Translations under genes and position numbers: made by a program | Shown: positions 15,267 through 22,177 of the stretch, piece after piece | How the letters are laid out: each line of letters starts with the position of its first letter | Numbering within the stretch: position 1 is the first letter of the stretch | Assembly: GCA_003151515.1 (NCBI GenBank) | Contig: PLXS01000009.1 | Coordinates: 1-64,000, forward strand | Direction of reading: 5' to 3' | DNA length: 64,000 nt | Source: Opitutaceae bacterium | GTDB taxonomy: Bacteria; Verrucomicrobiota; Verrucomicrobiia; Opitutales; Opitutaceae | Notes under the pieces: model-generated | Seen by the model: only the letters and a program-made list of their open reading frames with translations | Database searches by the model: none | What the model was told of the DNA's origin: nothing

Positions 15267-16016
15267 CTATGCGCGGCGGGATAGGTGGGGTGCTTGTTGG
15301 AAATAGCTTCGTCCCATATTATGTGAATCCTTCATCACCCTCCAGAGTAGGACGTCGAGCCGGCGCGGTTCTTCGCCAAGGCCCCGCGCAAATTCAAGAA
15401 ACCGTAGTTCGAGGTCGCGATATTTCCTCTGGATCACGGATTCCGTGCCTGAGAAAAAGCCTGCTATTACCCCAGCACGAAAGACGTGAATATCGATAAT
15501 TGCGACTGCGTTTGAATGGAGCCAGTTGCGGGTTATCCACGACGCTGTTTTCCAACCAACGCCAGTGTATGAAAGGAGCCAATCACGGAATGCCCGATCA
15601 TCCTGAGGTGCTGTCTCCGAATCCAGGCGTTTGAGGGCTGCCGCCAGATATCTAGCTTTCATCTGCGGATAGCGGTAAAGCGCCGGGCGCGCCTTACCTG
15701 GGATTGTTAATGGAACCTTAAGGATACTCGTGAACGCATTCGAATCACGTTCGGCATTGGGCCTGAGGAGTCCTGACGATTGGAGAGCGACAAACGCAGC
15801 TTGAGCTACCTCAGAAGTAACACCGTGGCCGCCCAGAAGGCAGGCACTCAATTCTTCATGAAGCGATTTGCCGCTTCGATAATCCAAATATGCATAAATG
15901 TCCTCGTTATGTGCATACCATAATTGTGCCTTCCAAAAAGCAGGAGTGAAAGGACTCGCAGTTGATCCCCAGCGCACCCCTGACATTACATGCTCATCAG
16001 TATCGGGTAACGACAT
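15267..16016 (-). CDS. OGG-fold HhH-GPD DNA glycosylase-like protein
   Basis: 249-aa protein from ATG 16016, with GAAAGG just upstream; a GTG at 16061 is a less likely start. The helix-hairpin-helix GVGWKTASWI carries the glycosylase lysine (Lys156), and AIIDIHV gives Asp175 and His177, matching OGG1's Lys249, Asp268 and His270. The lyase-competent triad is therefore kept. The N-terminal half is unlike housekeeping MutY/Nth enzymes and there is no iron-sulphur cysteine cluster. OGG-fold proteins co-occur with QueC-like ones in type IV CBASS. It leads the minus-strand operon 16016 to 13053. Confidence 0.82.
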   Translation of the reverse strand: MSLPDTDEHVMSGVRWGSTASPFTPAFWKAQLWYAHNEDIYAYLDYRSGKSLHEELSACLLGGHGVTSEVAQAAFVALQSSGLLRPNAERDSNAFTSILKVPLTIPGKARPALYRYPQMKARYLAAALKRLDSETAPQDDRAFRDWLLSYTGVGWKTASWITRNWLHSNAVAIIDIHVFRAGVIAGFFSGTESVIQRKYRDLELRFLEFARGLGEEPRRLDVLLWRVMKDSHNMGRSYFQQAPHLSRRA

Positions 16017-16068
16017 CGACCTTTCTTGATCGAAACGTACATCGAAAATTGTTTGAGGCACGAATTAG

Positions 16069-16097
16069 GTTGCATAGCCATATGCATATTATGCAAC
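16069..16097. promoter_or_regulatory. palindromic operator between OGG operon and XRE gene
   Basis: GTTGCATA (16069-16076) and TATGCAAC (16090-16097) are perfect 8-bp arms around 13 bases that contain their own perfect palindrome ATATGCATAT (16080-16089). It lies in the divergent gap between the OGG-operon start and the XRE start at 16106. Very likely the binding site of the XRE protein, controlling both directions. Confidence 0.7.
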
Positions 16098-16105
16098 TAA
16101 AATGC

Positions 16106-16423
16106 ATGAATAGCCTCAGCATTCCGTCTGACCTGGGACCAAGCCTTAAGAAGGCCATGGTCGCCCTCGAATTGACTCAGACGCAGCTGGGGAAAAAGGT
16201 CGGCCTCAGCCAATCCCAAGTGAGTCGCATCGTGGCCGGAAAGATCCGACGTCCACCAAAGGTCCTAGATCGAATCTGCGAAGTAGCGAAACTCCCATTG
16301 AGCGGATCCGAAAAATTTGACGAGCAAGCGTTCTTGGACGCGGTTAAGGCCCTGATAAGGGCAAATCCGCAGAAACAAGTGGCTATCCGACGAGCATTCG
16401 ACGCGATCCACGGGTTGGTTTAG
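16106..16423 (+). CDS. XRE-family HTH regulator, divergent from the OGG-QueC operon
   Basis: About 105 aa from ATG 16106 (MNSLSIPSDLG); ATG 16091 is possible but lies inside the operator. Classic HTH: VALELTQTQLGKKVGLSQSQ followed by VSRIVAGKIRRP, with the Q-x3-G and SxVSRIxxG residues in place. The C-terminal part is helical and may dimerise. Only a few bases separate the operator from the start, so the transcript may have a very short leader. Predicted autorepressor of itself and the base-handling operon. Confidence 0.85.
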   Translation: MNSLSIPSDLGPSLKKAMVALELTQTQLGKKVGLSQSQVSRIVAGKIRRPPKVLDRICEVAKLPLSGSEKFDEQAFLDAVKALIRANPQKQVAIRRAFDAIHGLV

Positions 16424-16479
16424 AGAACCCGGCAGAGCGAGCCGCGCATACGGTTTCAGAAACCACTTAGTTGTCGGTA

Positions 16480-16665
16480 CTATTTTGAACTGGAAGGATC
16501 AAGTATGACGCGATTCGAGGTTTTGATCACGTTATCGACCATGTAGTCAAAATCAGGGAAGATAATCTGGATCGCGTCGTGTGATTCGACCCGAATGGGT
16601 AACCGGTTGCACTTAATGTCATGCTTACGATGGTCGATCCTCCGACCGTTAGGATTTGTGATGAT
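16480..16665 (-). pseudogene. 3' part of a membrane-protein gene split by the IS element
   Basis: Continues the frame of the 5' fragment at 18199-18423. Removing the insertion and one copy of the ATCAA duplication joins the codons exactly, and the frame runs on through 61 codons (IITNPNGRRIDHRKH...) to TAG at 16480-16482. The rebuilt product is 136 aa. Confidence 0.75.
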
Positions 16666-16670
16666 ATCAA

Positions 16671-16688
16671 CCTAAATTCCGCAGTTGA
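16671..16688 (+). repeat. left terminal inverted repeat of the IS1380 element
   Basis: 18 bp, CCTAAATTCCGCAGTTGA; one mismatch to the right end. Confidence 0.9.
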
Positions 16689-16697
16689 AACGGGGTT

Positions 16698-18140
16698 TTA
16701 GGGCCCGGAAGTGGCGACATTTGCGAGGTCATGGTCACTGGTCGACATTTGATATTTCAACTGCGGCGCAGTTGTGCGGATCCATTCGGTGATGCGGGTG
16801 TATCCTTCACGCAATTGATCGGCCCAGCCGCCCTTTATAGAGACTTGTAGCTCCTTCTGGCGCCCCGATTCGACGAGCCTTCCGGCGATGAGAAGGAACC
16901 ATCGTCGGCCTCTCTTGGCCTCGGTGTGCTTTTGCGGGACGATGAAGCGGACGAAGAGTGTCCAGAGGTTGTAGACGAGCAGTAGGAGCCGGGCGGCCAG
17001 TTCGGTGGTCGCCCTCGACTTGGCGCAAAATCCGCTGAACCCCCACTGGTTCTTCAGTTCGTCGAACACGTTCTCGGTGTCCGCCCGCTTGCGGTACAGT
17101 TCCTGGATCTGCCAGGGGTTGACGCTCTCGGGCAGGTTGGTCACGTACACGGCGAACTCGTGCTTGTTGCGGTCCCAGAACTCGGCATTGCTCGCGGCCC
17201 GGATCACGCCCAGGAGAGTCCGCGCAAAGATGACCCGTCGGGGGCTCTTCCAGCCGGTGAGCTGGATGAGGCCCTCGGCCATCTGGCATGACTCGTAGCC
17301 GGCCGATCCCTGCCAGTCATCCTCACGCACCCGGCAGAGGGCCGAGCGCACCAGGTTCGTCAGCTTCAGCTTGAACAGGTACTTCGGCCTGTCGGGGGCC
17401 TCCTCGTGCCAGGTCATGATCGCATCATGGCCGAGCCCCAGGTCGCCTCGGTTGAGCCAGATCTTGCGCTCGCCGAGCCAACGCTGGGCGTCGTGCATCG
17501 CTTCGTGCCACTCGGTGGCCGTCACCGTATCGCCGGCACGGAACCGGTATACCGGACAAAGGCGCGTGTGGGCGATGACGCCCAGCAGGGGATGGAAGCT
17601 GCGCCGACCCGGCTTGCCGGGGTTGTACCCGATCTCGGCTCCTTCCTGGTGCCCGTACTTCGGCTGCACCGTGGAATCCCAGTCCATGATGATCGGATCC
17701 GGCAGAGCACGCCACATCGGCTGCACATTGCGGGCGATCCACTCGGCTCCGAGGGCGGGATCCACCGACTTGAAGAACCGCCTCACTGTGTCGTCTCCGA
17801 CCACCGACTCCATGCCGAAGATCTCCGGAATCGTCGGATCCTCCCGCAGGCGCTCAATATGGGAGAACCGGCGTCCGTCCGTTAGGGCCGTCAGCATGAA
17901 GGACTGGAGCACGTCGTAGACCGGAGCCGCGTTGGGGCTCGTCCTCTCGACCGGGCAGTCCGCAGCAAGCTGATCTATAATCCCTATATGCTTCGTATAG
18001 GCTGCCCACGGCACCAGCCCTCCGAATGGCGTCAACGCATCGTTCGTCACCGAAAGTCGCACCCGTCCACCCGGTGTCGGAAATGAGAACTCTCCTTCAC
18101 CCAGCGGGTGAATGGCCTCCGTCTGGCTTTGAGTATCCAT
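16698..18140 (-). CDS. IS1380-family transposase
   Basis: 480-aa DDE transposase. Visible catalytic and family motifs: IIMDWDSTVQPKYGHQEGA (first Asp), the RGDLGLGHDAI segment (second), and YRKRADTENVFDELKNQWGF (the glutamate region, diagnostic of IS1380). Length is normal and no frameshift or stop is seen, so it is probably active. GC is higher than in the island genes around it, fitting a separate origin. It fills the element between the two terminal repeats. Confidence 0.95.
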   Translation of the reverse strand: MDTQSQTEAIHPLGEGEFSFPTPGGRVRLSVTNDALTPFGGLVPWAAYTKHIGIIDQLAADCPVERTSPNAAPVYDVLQSFMLTALTDGRRFSHIERLREDPTIPEIFGMESVVGDDTVRRFFKSVDPALGAEWIARNVQPMWRALPDPIIMDWDSTVQPKYGHQEGAEIGYNPGKPGRRSFHPLLGVIAHTRLCPVYRFRAGDTVTATEWHEAMHDAQRWLGERKIWLNRGDLGLGHDAIMTWHEEAPDRPKYLFKLKLTNLVRSALCRVREDDWQGSAGYESCQMAEGLIQLTGWKSPRRVIFARTLLGVIRAASNAEFWDRNKHEFAVYVTNLPESVNPWQIQELYRKRADTENVFDELKNQWGFSGFCAKSRATTELAARLLLLVYNLWTLFVRFIVPQKHTEAKRGRRWFLLIAGRLVESGRQKELQVSIKGGWADQLREGYTRITEWIRTTAPQLKYQMSTSDHDLANVATSGP

Positions 18141-18180
18141 GGCGATCCTTTACAGCATCTTCCGTACTCAGCCCACCGCC

Positions 18181-18198
18181 TCAACTGCGGATTTTAGG
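18181..18198 (-). repeat. right terminal inverted repeat of the IS1380 element
   Basis: Reverse complement reads CCTAAAATCCGCAGTTGA; pairs with 16671-16688. Confidence 0.9.
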
Positions 18199-18423
18199 AT
18201 CAAATGTAACCTCCTTGATTGTAACGGGAAAACTACCCGCATTTGCAATCTCCACGCCCACCGAAGTCTCAATCCGATCTGCTGGTTGCAGAATGGTCAA
18301 CGGATAGCATTTGATCCGGAGCCTGACATTCCCAGACACATATTGTCTAAACCCGTTAATAATGCCCAATACTGCTCCAATGGACGCTAGAACGAACGAG
18401 ACCCATAGCAGAGCTGGAGGCAT
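18199..18423 (-). pseudogene. 5' part of a small membrane protein interrupted by IS1380
   Basis: From ATG 18423: a transmembrane helix at residues 5-22 (LLWVSFVLASIGAVLGII) followed by a beta-rich domain (SVGVEIANAGSFPVTIKEVTF). At residue 75 the frame meets the IS. The native gene continues at 16665. No named family; the rebuilt architecture is one membrane anchor plus a beta-sandwich-like cytoplasmic or periplasmic domain. Confidence 0.75.
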
Positions 18424-18502
18424 CGCCTATCCGGTAGACCTAGCCGCCGGGAAATGCAACCGATGGGAAAATGGCCATGGATTTTGTTGGACGGACTGAC
18501 GT

Positions 18503-18709
18503 GTGAAAAAGGTGGTACCTCAGCCAACCCGGACGGTTGCAGCGCCCACGTCTTCGCTGCAAGGGCCGCAAGTGGTGCTAAGCGTGGAGCTTTCTCCGGA
18601 CGAAGACGTGCAGTGGAACTGGACCCACACGCCGAAGGGAAGTTACGTAAGTGGCTACACACTGATGAGGAAAGGCGCCGTTCTTCCACCCAAGAAGCTT
18701 GCACATTAG
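18503..18709 (+). CDS. small hypothetical protein
   Basis: 68-aa product from GTG 18503 with a protein-like composition: VVLSVELSPDEDVQWNWTHT then PKGSYVSGYTLMRKGA. Trp/Tyr-rich strands suggest a small beta domain. No family recognised. An opposite-strand frame covers the same bases but looks less natural. From 18710 to 18960 no gene is seen apart from short repeats. Confidence 0.45.
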   Translation: MKKVVPQPTRTVAAPTSSLQGPQVVLSVELSPDEDVQWNWTHTPKGSYVSGYTLMRKGAVLPPKKLAH

Positions 18710-18840
18710 GAAGCTTGGCAGGCGTCTTGGCTGAGCCCACAAGCGCCTTTGCCCGTGTCGTCAAAAGGGAATCAGACTAATCGACTATACGGGCCGACCT
18801 CGTCGTTGCGTAGGCCGTGGTATGGGGTGCCGCGGAAATC

Positions 18841-18936
18841 ATTTAAAAACCGGGGTTACCTGAACGTGCCCCCTCGAATTTTAAAATCTTAGGTGATTGT
18901 TTAAAAACCTAGGTGATAATTTAAAAACTTAGGTGA
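18841..18936. repeat. tandem A/T-rich direct repeats at the island-core junction
   Basis: Three copies of a unit close to TTTAAAAACYTAGGTGAT occur at about 18879-18897, 18900-18917 and 18919-18936, with a fourth diverged copy beginning at 18841. Period is about 20 bp. They lie exactly where base composition changes from island to GC-rich core. Could be leftover recombination ends or an integration scar. Confidence 0.6.
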
Positions 18937-18960
18937 CTTTCTCCACGGGCCCCGCGTGCC

Positions 18961-21042
18961 CTACTTGGGCAGGGCGTCCAGGACGGCGGACGGGGTCAAC
19001 AGCTCTGGGAGCGTCACCGGGTCTGGGCGCCCCGGCAGCCAGATCACGTTGAAGGGGACGGCGGCGCGGTTGTACTTCGCGAGTTCTGCCGTGATCTGGG
19101 GATCCCTGTTCGTCCAGTCGCCCCTGAGCGTCGCGATGTTCTTCTCGCGAAACGCCCGGAGCACGTCCTCCGAGTGGAACACGAGGCGCTTGTTGGCCTG
19201 GCAGGTCGCGCACCAGCGCGCGGTGAAGTCGACATAGACGATCCTGCCCTCCGAGCGCAGCTTCTCGACCGCCTCGGGGCTCCATTTGTCCCAGACGATG
19301 TCGCCGGGCGCCGCCGGCCTCGGCCATCCGGTCCACGCGCCGAGCGCGATCAGCACGACGCAGGCTGTGACCCCGAAGCGAGCCCGGCCCGCGCCAGCGC
19401 CGAACGCGCACCACCTCCCGTAGGCCCATGCGCCCATGGAGATCAGCACCAGGCCCAAGAGGGCGCCCAGGAGGCCGGTCTCCGACACCTGGCCCGCGAG
19501 GACCCAGACCAGGTAGGCGACCGTGGCGTACAGCGGGAAGGCCATCACCTGCTTGAAGGTCTCCATCCAGGCCCCGGGCCTCGGCAGGACCCTGACCGCG
19601 CCGGGGAAGGCCGAGAGGAGCAGATAGGGCGCCGACAGGCCGATCGCGATCGCCGTGAAGATCGCGAACGACTGTCCCGTGGGGAGCGCCAGCGCGGCCC
19701 CGAGGGCAGGCGCGAGGAAAGGCGCCGCGCACGGCGTTGCGGCGACCGTCGCGAGGGCCCCGGTGAGGAAGGAGCCGAGGAGGCCCGACTTTGACTGGAG
19801 CTGCGAGCCGATGCTGGTCGCCGTCAGGCCGAATTCGAAGACGCCGCTCATGTTGAGCGCGAACGCGAGCATCGCCGCGGCGAGGCCGAACACGAATGCC
19901 GGCGACTGCAGCTGGAAGCCCCAGCCGAGCTGGCTGCCGCCCGCGCGCAGCACGGAGAGGATGGCCGCAAGGATCCAGAACGAGACGAGGACGCCCGCCG
20001 TGAACACGATCCCATGGAGCGTCACCTTGCGTCGGTCGGAACCCGCCTGGTTCACGAAACCCAGGATCTTGATGCCAAGCACCGGGAAGACGCACGGCAT
20101 CAGGTTGAGGATCAGGCCCCCGATGAAGGCCAGGGCCAGCGTGCCGGCGAGCCCGGAGATCCCCGGGGCCGCGCCGCCGCCCGCGGCGGCGGAGGCTTCG
20201 CCGAAGGCCGTGTCTATGCGTAGGCCCGCCAGGGAGCCGTCCCGGCGCCAGCTCTTCGATGAGGTAAGCACGCCCAGGAGCCGGGGAGGGTCCTTCGGGC
20301 CGTTGGGGGATATGGGAAGGGTGATCGCAAACCCGCCCCGCCCGTCGGCGACCGCGGGCTGCGGCATGTCGTAGGCGATGCTTCCGTCGTCCGAGAAGAA
20401 ATGGATGTCCGCGGGGGCCACGCCCGAGGCGGCGTCCGCCCCCGCCGGGCTCACGACAAGGGTCACGGCGGTCGGGCCGCGCGAGGCCGATGCGGCCCAC
20501 GACGGGTCCGCGGCCGGCAACTGCGCCACAACCGCGCGAATCCTTGGGCCCCAAGCGGCGTCCGGCGCGGCGTTGCCGAAGGAGACCGCAAGCGACAGTG
20601 ACAGCGCCGCGTTGCCGGGGACGCATACGTTCTGGCACATGAGCCAGTCGGCCTTGGCCTTGAGCTCCACCGCGGATCCGGGCTTCAGGTCGGGCGGCGG
20701 CGTCAGGGTGATCGGCAGCAGGAGGTCCCCGTCGTAGCCGTTTCCGATCAAGTTGCCCCGGGTGTCGAAGAGGACCTTGGGGGCGGGCCATTGGATGTCC
20801 CCCGCCTTCCAGTCGGGGGGAAGAGCCCACGTGATGGTCGTCGGCAGGCCGGTACCGGGATTGAGCCAGTAGGTGTGCCAGTGCGGCTGGTGGACAAGGC
20901 GCAGCGCGACCGTGATTGGCACGCCCGGCCTGACCGACGTGTCGGCCGCCACCAGGGAGGCCGTGACCTGGGCGCGGGCCGGGGCAAGCACCGCCGCAAA
21001 CCCGAAAACAGCGAGGACGGCGGACGATAGGATGCGCTTCAT
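18961..21042 (-). CDS. dsbD: DsbD-family thiol:disulfide interchange protein
   Basis: 693-aa inner-membrane protein from ATG 21042. It starts with a signal peptide (MKRILSSAVLAVFGFAAVLA, cut near ARA-Q) and a periplasmic alpha-type domain with DWLMCQNVCVPG supplying the reactive Cys pair. Then comes an eight-helix DsbD/CcdA core with NLMPCVFPVLGIK and ATPCAAPFLAPALG, and a C-terminal thioredoxin domain with WCATCQ. It carries electrons from cytoplasmic thioredoxin to periplasmic thiol proteins and cytochrome maturation. The neighbouring gene encodes a haem-binding CxxCH protein, a likely client. Confidence 0.94.
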   Translation of the reverse strand: MKRILSSAVLAVFGFAAVLAPARAQVTASLVAADTSVRPGVPITVALRLVHQPHWHTYWLNPGTGLPTTITWALPPDWKAGDIQWPAPKVLFDTRGNLIGNGYDGDLLLPITLTPPPDLKPGSAVELKAKADWLMCQNVCVPGNAALSLSLAVSFGNAAPDAAWGPRIRAVVAQLPAADPSWAASASRGPTAVTLVVSPAGADAASGVAPADIHFFSDDGSIAYDMPQPAVADGRGGFAITLPISPNGPKDPPRLLGVLTSSKSWRRDGSLAGLRIDTAFGEASAAAGGGAAPGISGLAGTLALAFIGGLILNLMPCVFPVLGIKILGFVNQAGSDRRKVTLHGIVFTAGVLVSFWILAAILSVLRAGGSQLGWGFQLQSPAFVFGLAAAMLAFALNMSGVFEFGLTATSIGSQLQSKSGLLGSFLTGALATVAATPCAAPFLAPALGAALALPTGQSFAIFTAIAIGLSAPYLLLSAFPGAVRVLPRPGAWMETFKQVMAFPLYATVAYLVWVLAGQVSETGLLGALLGLVLISMGAWAYGRWCAFGAGAGRARFGVTACVVLIALGAWTGWPRPAAPGDIVWDKWSPEAVEKLRSEGRIVYVDFTARWCATCQANKRLVFHSEDVLRAFREKNIATLRGDWTNRDPQITAELAKYNRAAVPFNVIWLPGRPDPVTLPELLTPSAVLDALPK

Positions 21043-21098
21043 CAGGGTTTTTGCGGGCGAAAGCCTAGTTTGAGCGCAGGGCCCGAGGCCGCAAGCGC

Positions 21099-22046
21099 TC
21101 AGCCGCCTTTTGCGCCGGCCGCGATCCACCGCTCGATGGTGCGTATCTCCTCGGGCGTGAGCGGCTTCTCCCCGTCGCTCGGCATGTAGTCGTCGTCGCT
21201 CGGTGGCAGCCTGACCCGGCGCAGGAGGTCACTCGACTCCGGCCTGCCCGGGGCGATGACAGGGCCGTCCTCGCCGCCGAGCAGCAGCAGCGCAAGCGAA
21301 TCCATCCTGAGCCCTCCCTTGTGCTTCTCGGGCTTATGGCAGGAGATGCAGCTTCGCGACAGGATCGGGGCCACATGCAGTCCGTAGAACGCCGGGTTTG
21401 ACGGATCGGTGCTTCCCGGACCGCCGCGGACCGCGGGTTGCGGGGCGGCGGTAAGCGCGGCCGCCGCCCGGGCGGGGGCCGGTATGCCGAGCCAGGCGCG
21501 AAACGGCGCCGGCATCTTCTCGGAGAGGAAGCCCTCGCCGTAGGTCAATGTCCCGCCGATGTGGGCCGTGAAGACCATGAGCACGACGGAGCCCGCGAGG
21601 ACGACCGGATAGGCGACGCGCGGCCGGCGCCCCCGCGCTAGCGCCGCCAGCGCGCCCAGGGCCGCGAGCCAGACGCCGTCCCACATGTGGCGCGTCACGT
21701 CGCGGCCCCTAAAGCCCCCGCTCCAGGCCAGGAGCCAGCCGTCGAACGCGGCCAGGAGCGCCGCCGCCGCGGCGAGCGTCAGGATCCATCCCGCCGCCAG
21801 GCGAAGGTGCGGGCGCCGGGCAGAAAGCCCCGCAAGCTCCAGCACGGGCACGAGCACGAGAAGCGCGGTCGGTCCGTGCACGAGGAGCGGGTGCAGCCGG
21901 CCCAGGAACTGCCCCAAGTTGCCGTGCTCGCGGCCGTCCGGCGGCAGGCGAAGCGCCAGGAGGAAGAGGGCCGCCCAGAGGGCGGCCCACGCCGCCGCAA
22001 GGGCGCGCGCCGCGCCGGGACGCGCTTGGTCGGGGTCTGATGCCAT
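21099..22046 (-). CDS. membrane protein with c-type cytochrome domain
   Basis: 315-aa protein from ATG 22046. About four or five helices (LAAAWAALWAALFLLAL, LHPLLVHGPTALLVLVPVLE, and later ones) form a DUF2231-like membrane part with HPLLVHGP. A soluble tail follows with the haem-attachment motif CISCHK and the planctomycete-type cytochrome pattern (LHVAPILSRSCISCH, then GGLRMDSL, then MPSDGEKPLTPEEI). Exported and haem-binding; probably part of an electron-transfer or decaheme-type oxidation pathway typical of Planctomycetes-Verrucomicrobia. Fifty-six bases upstream of dsbD on the same strand. Confidence 0.8.
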   Translation of the reverse strand: MASDPDQARPGAARALAAAWAALWAALFLLALRLPPDGREHGNLGQFLGRLHPLLVHGPTALLVLVPVLELAGLSARRPHLRLAAGWILTLAAAAALLAAFDGWLLAWSGGFRGRDVTRHMWDGVWLAALGALAALARGRRPRVAYPVVLAGSVVLMVFTAHIGGTLTYGEGFLSEKMPAPFRAWLGIPAPARAAAALTAAPQPAVRGGPGSTDPSNPAFYGLHVAPILSRSCISCHKPEKHKGGLRMDSLALLLLGGEDGPVIAPGRPESSDLLRRVRLPPSDDDYMPSDGEKPLTPEEIRTIERWIAAGAKGG

Positions 22047-22177
22047 GGGATCCCTTGTGTAAAGTGCTGGGCCAAAGATGAAAGCCGCCGGGCGGGAGGC
22101 AAACCAACAAGTGGGCGGCACGCTTGCGGGCGGGCGGGGCTTTCGCCAACTTGGGCCGCCCCCGAATTCTCCACCCC

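Larger units (their letters stand above)
16666..18203 (-). mobile_element. complete IS1380-family insertion sequence with 5-bp target duplication
   Basis: The element spans 16671-18198 (1,528 bp). The left end is CCTAAATTCCGCAGTTGA (16671-16688) and the right end, reverse-complemented, is CCTAAAATCCGCAGTTGA (18181-18198), 17 of 18 identical. Both sides are flanked by ATCAA (16666-16670 and 18199-18203), a target duplication. With one intact transposase it should be mobile. The unmutated duplication and the precisely rebuilt host frame suggest a recent insertion. Confidence 0.93.

Noticed and set aside
13053-16016. Type IV CBASS locus
   Set aside because: QueC-like and OGG-like genes fit, but no CD-NTase, TGT-like gene or CBASS effector is seen, so the name cannot be used.
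18387-18764. Minus-strand frame of 125 codons next to the IS
   Set aside because: Overlaps the more natural GTG 18503 frame and the disrupted membrane gene, and has no recognisable features.
18929-20830. Long minus-strand frame over dsbD in another phase
   Set aside because: Low-complexity Arg/Gly/Pro translation, overlapped fully by dsbD which has all expected motifs.
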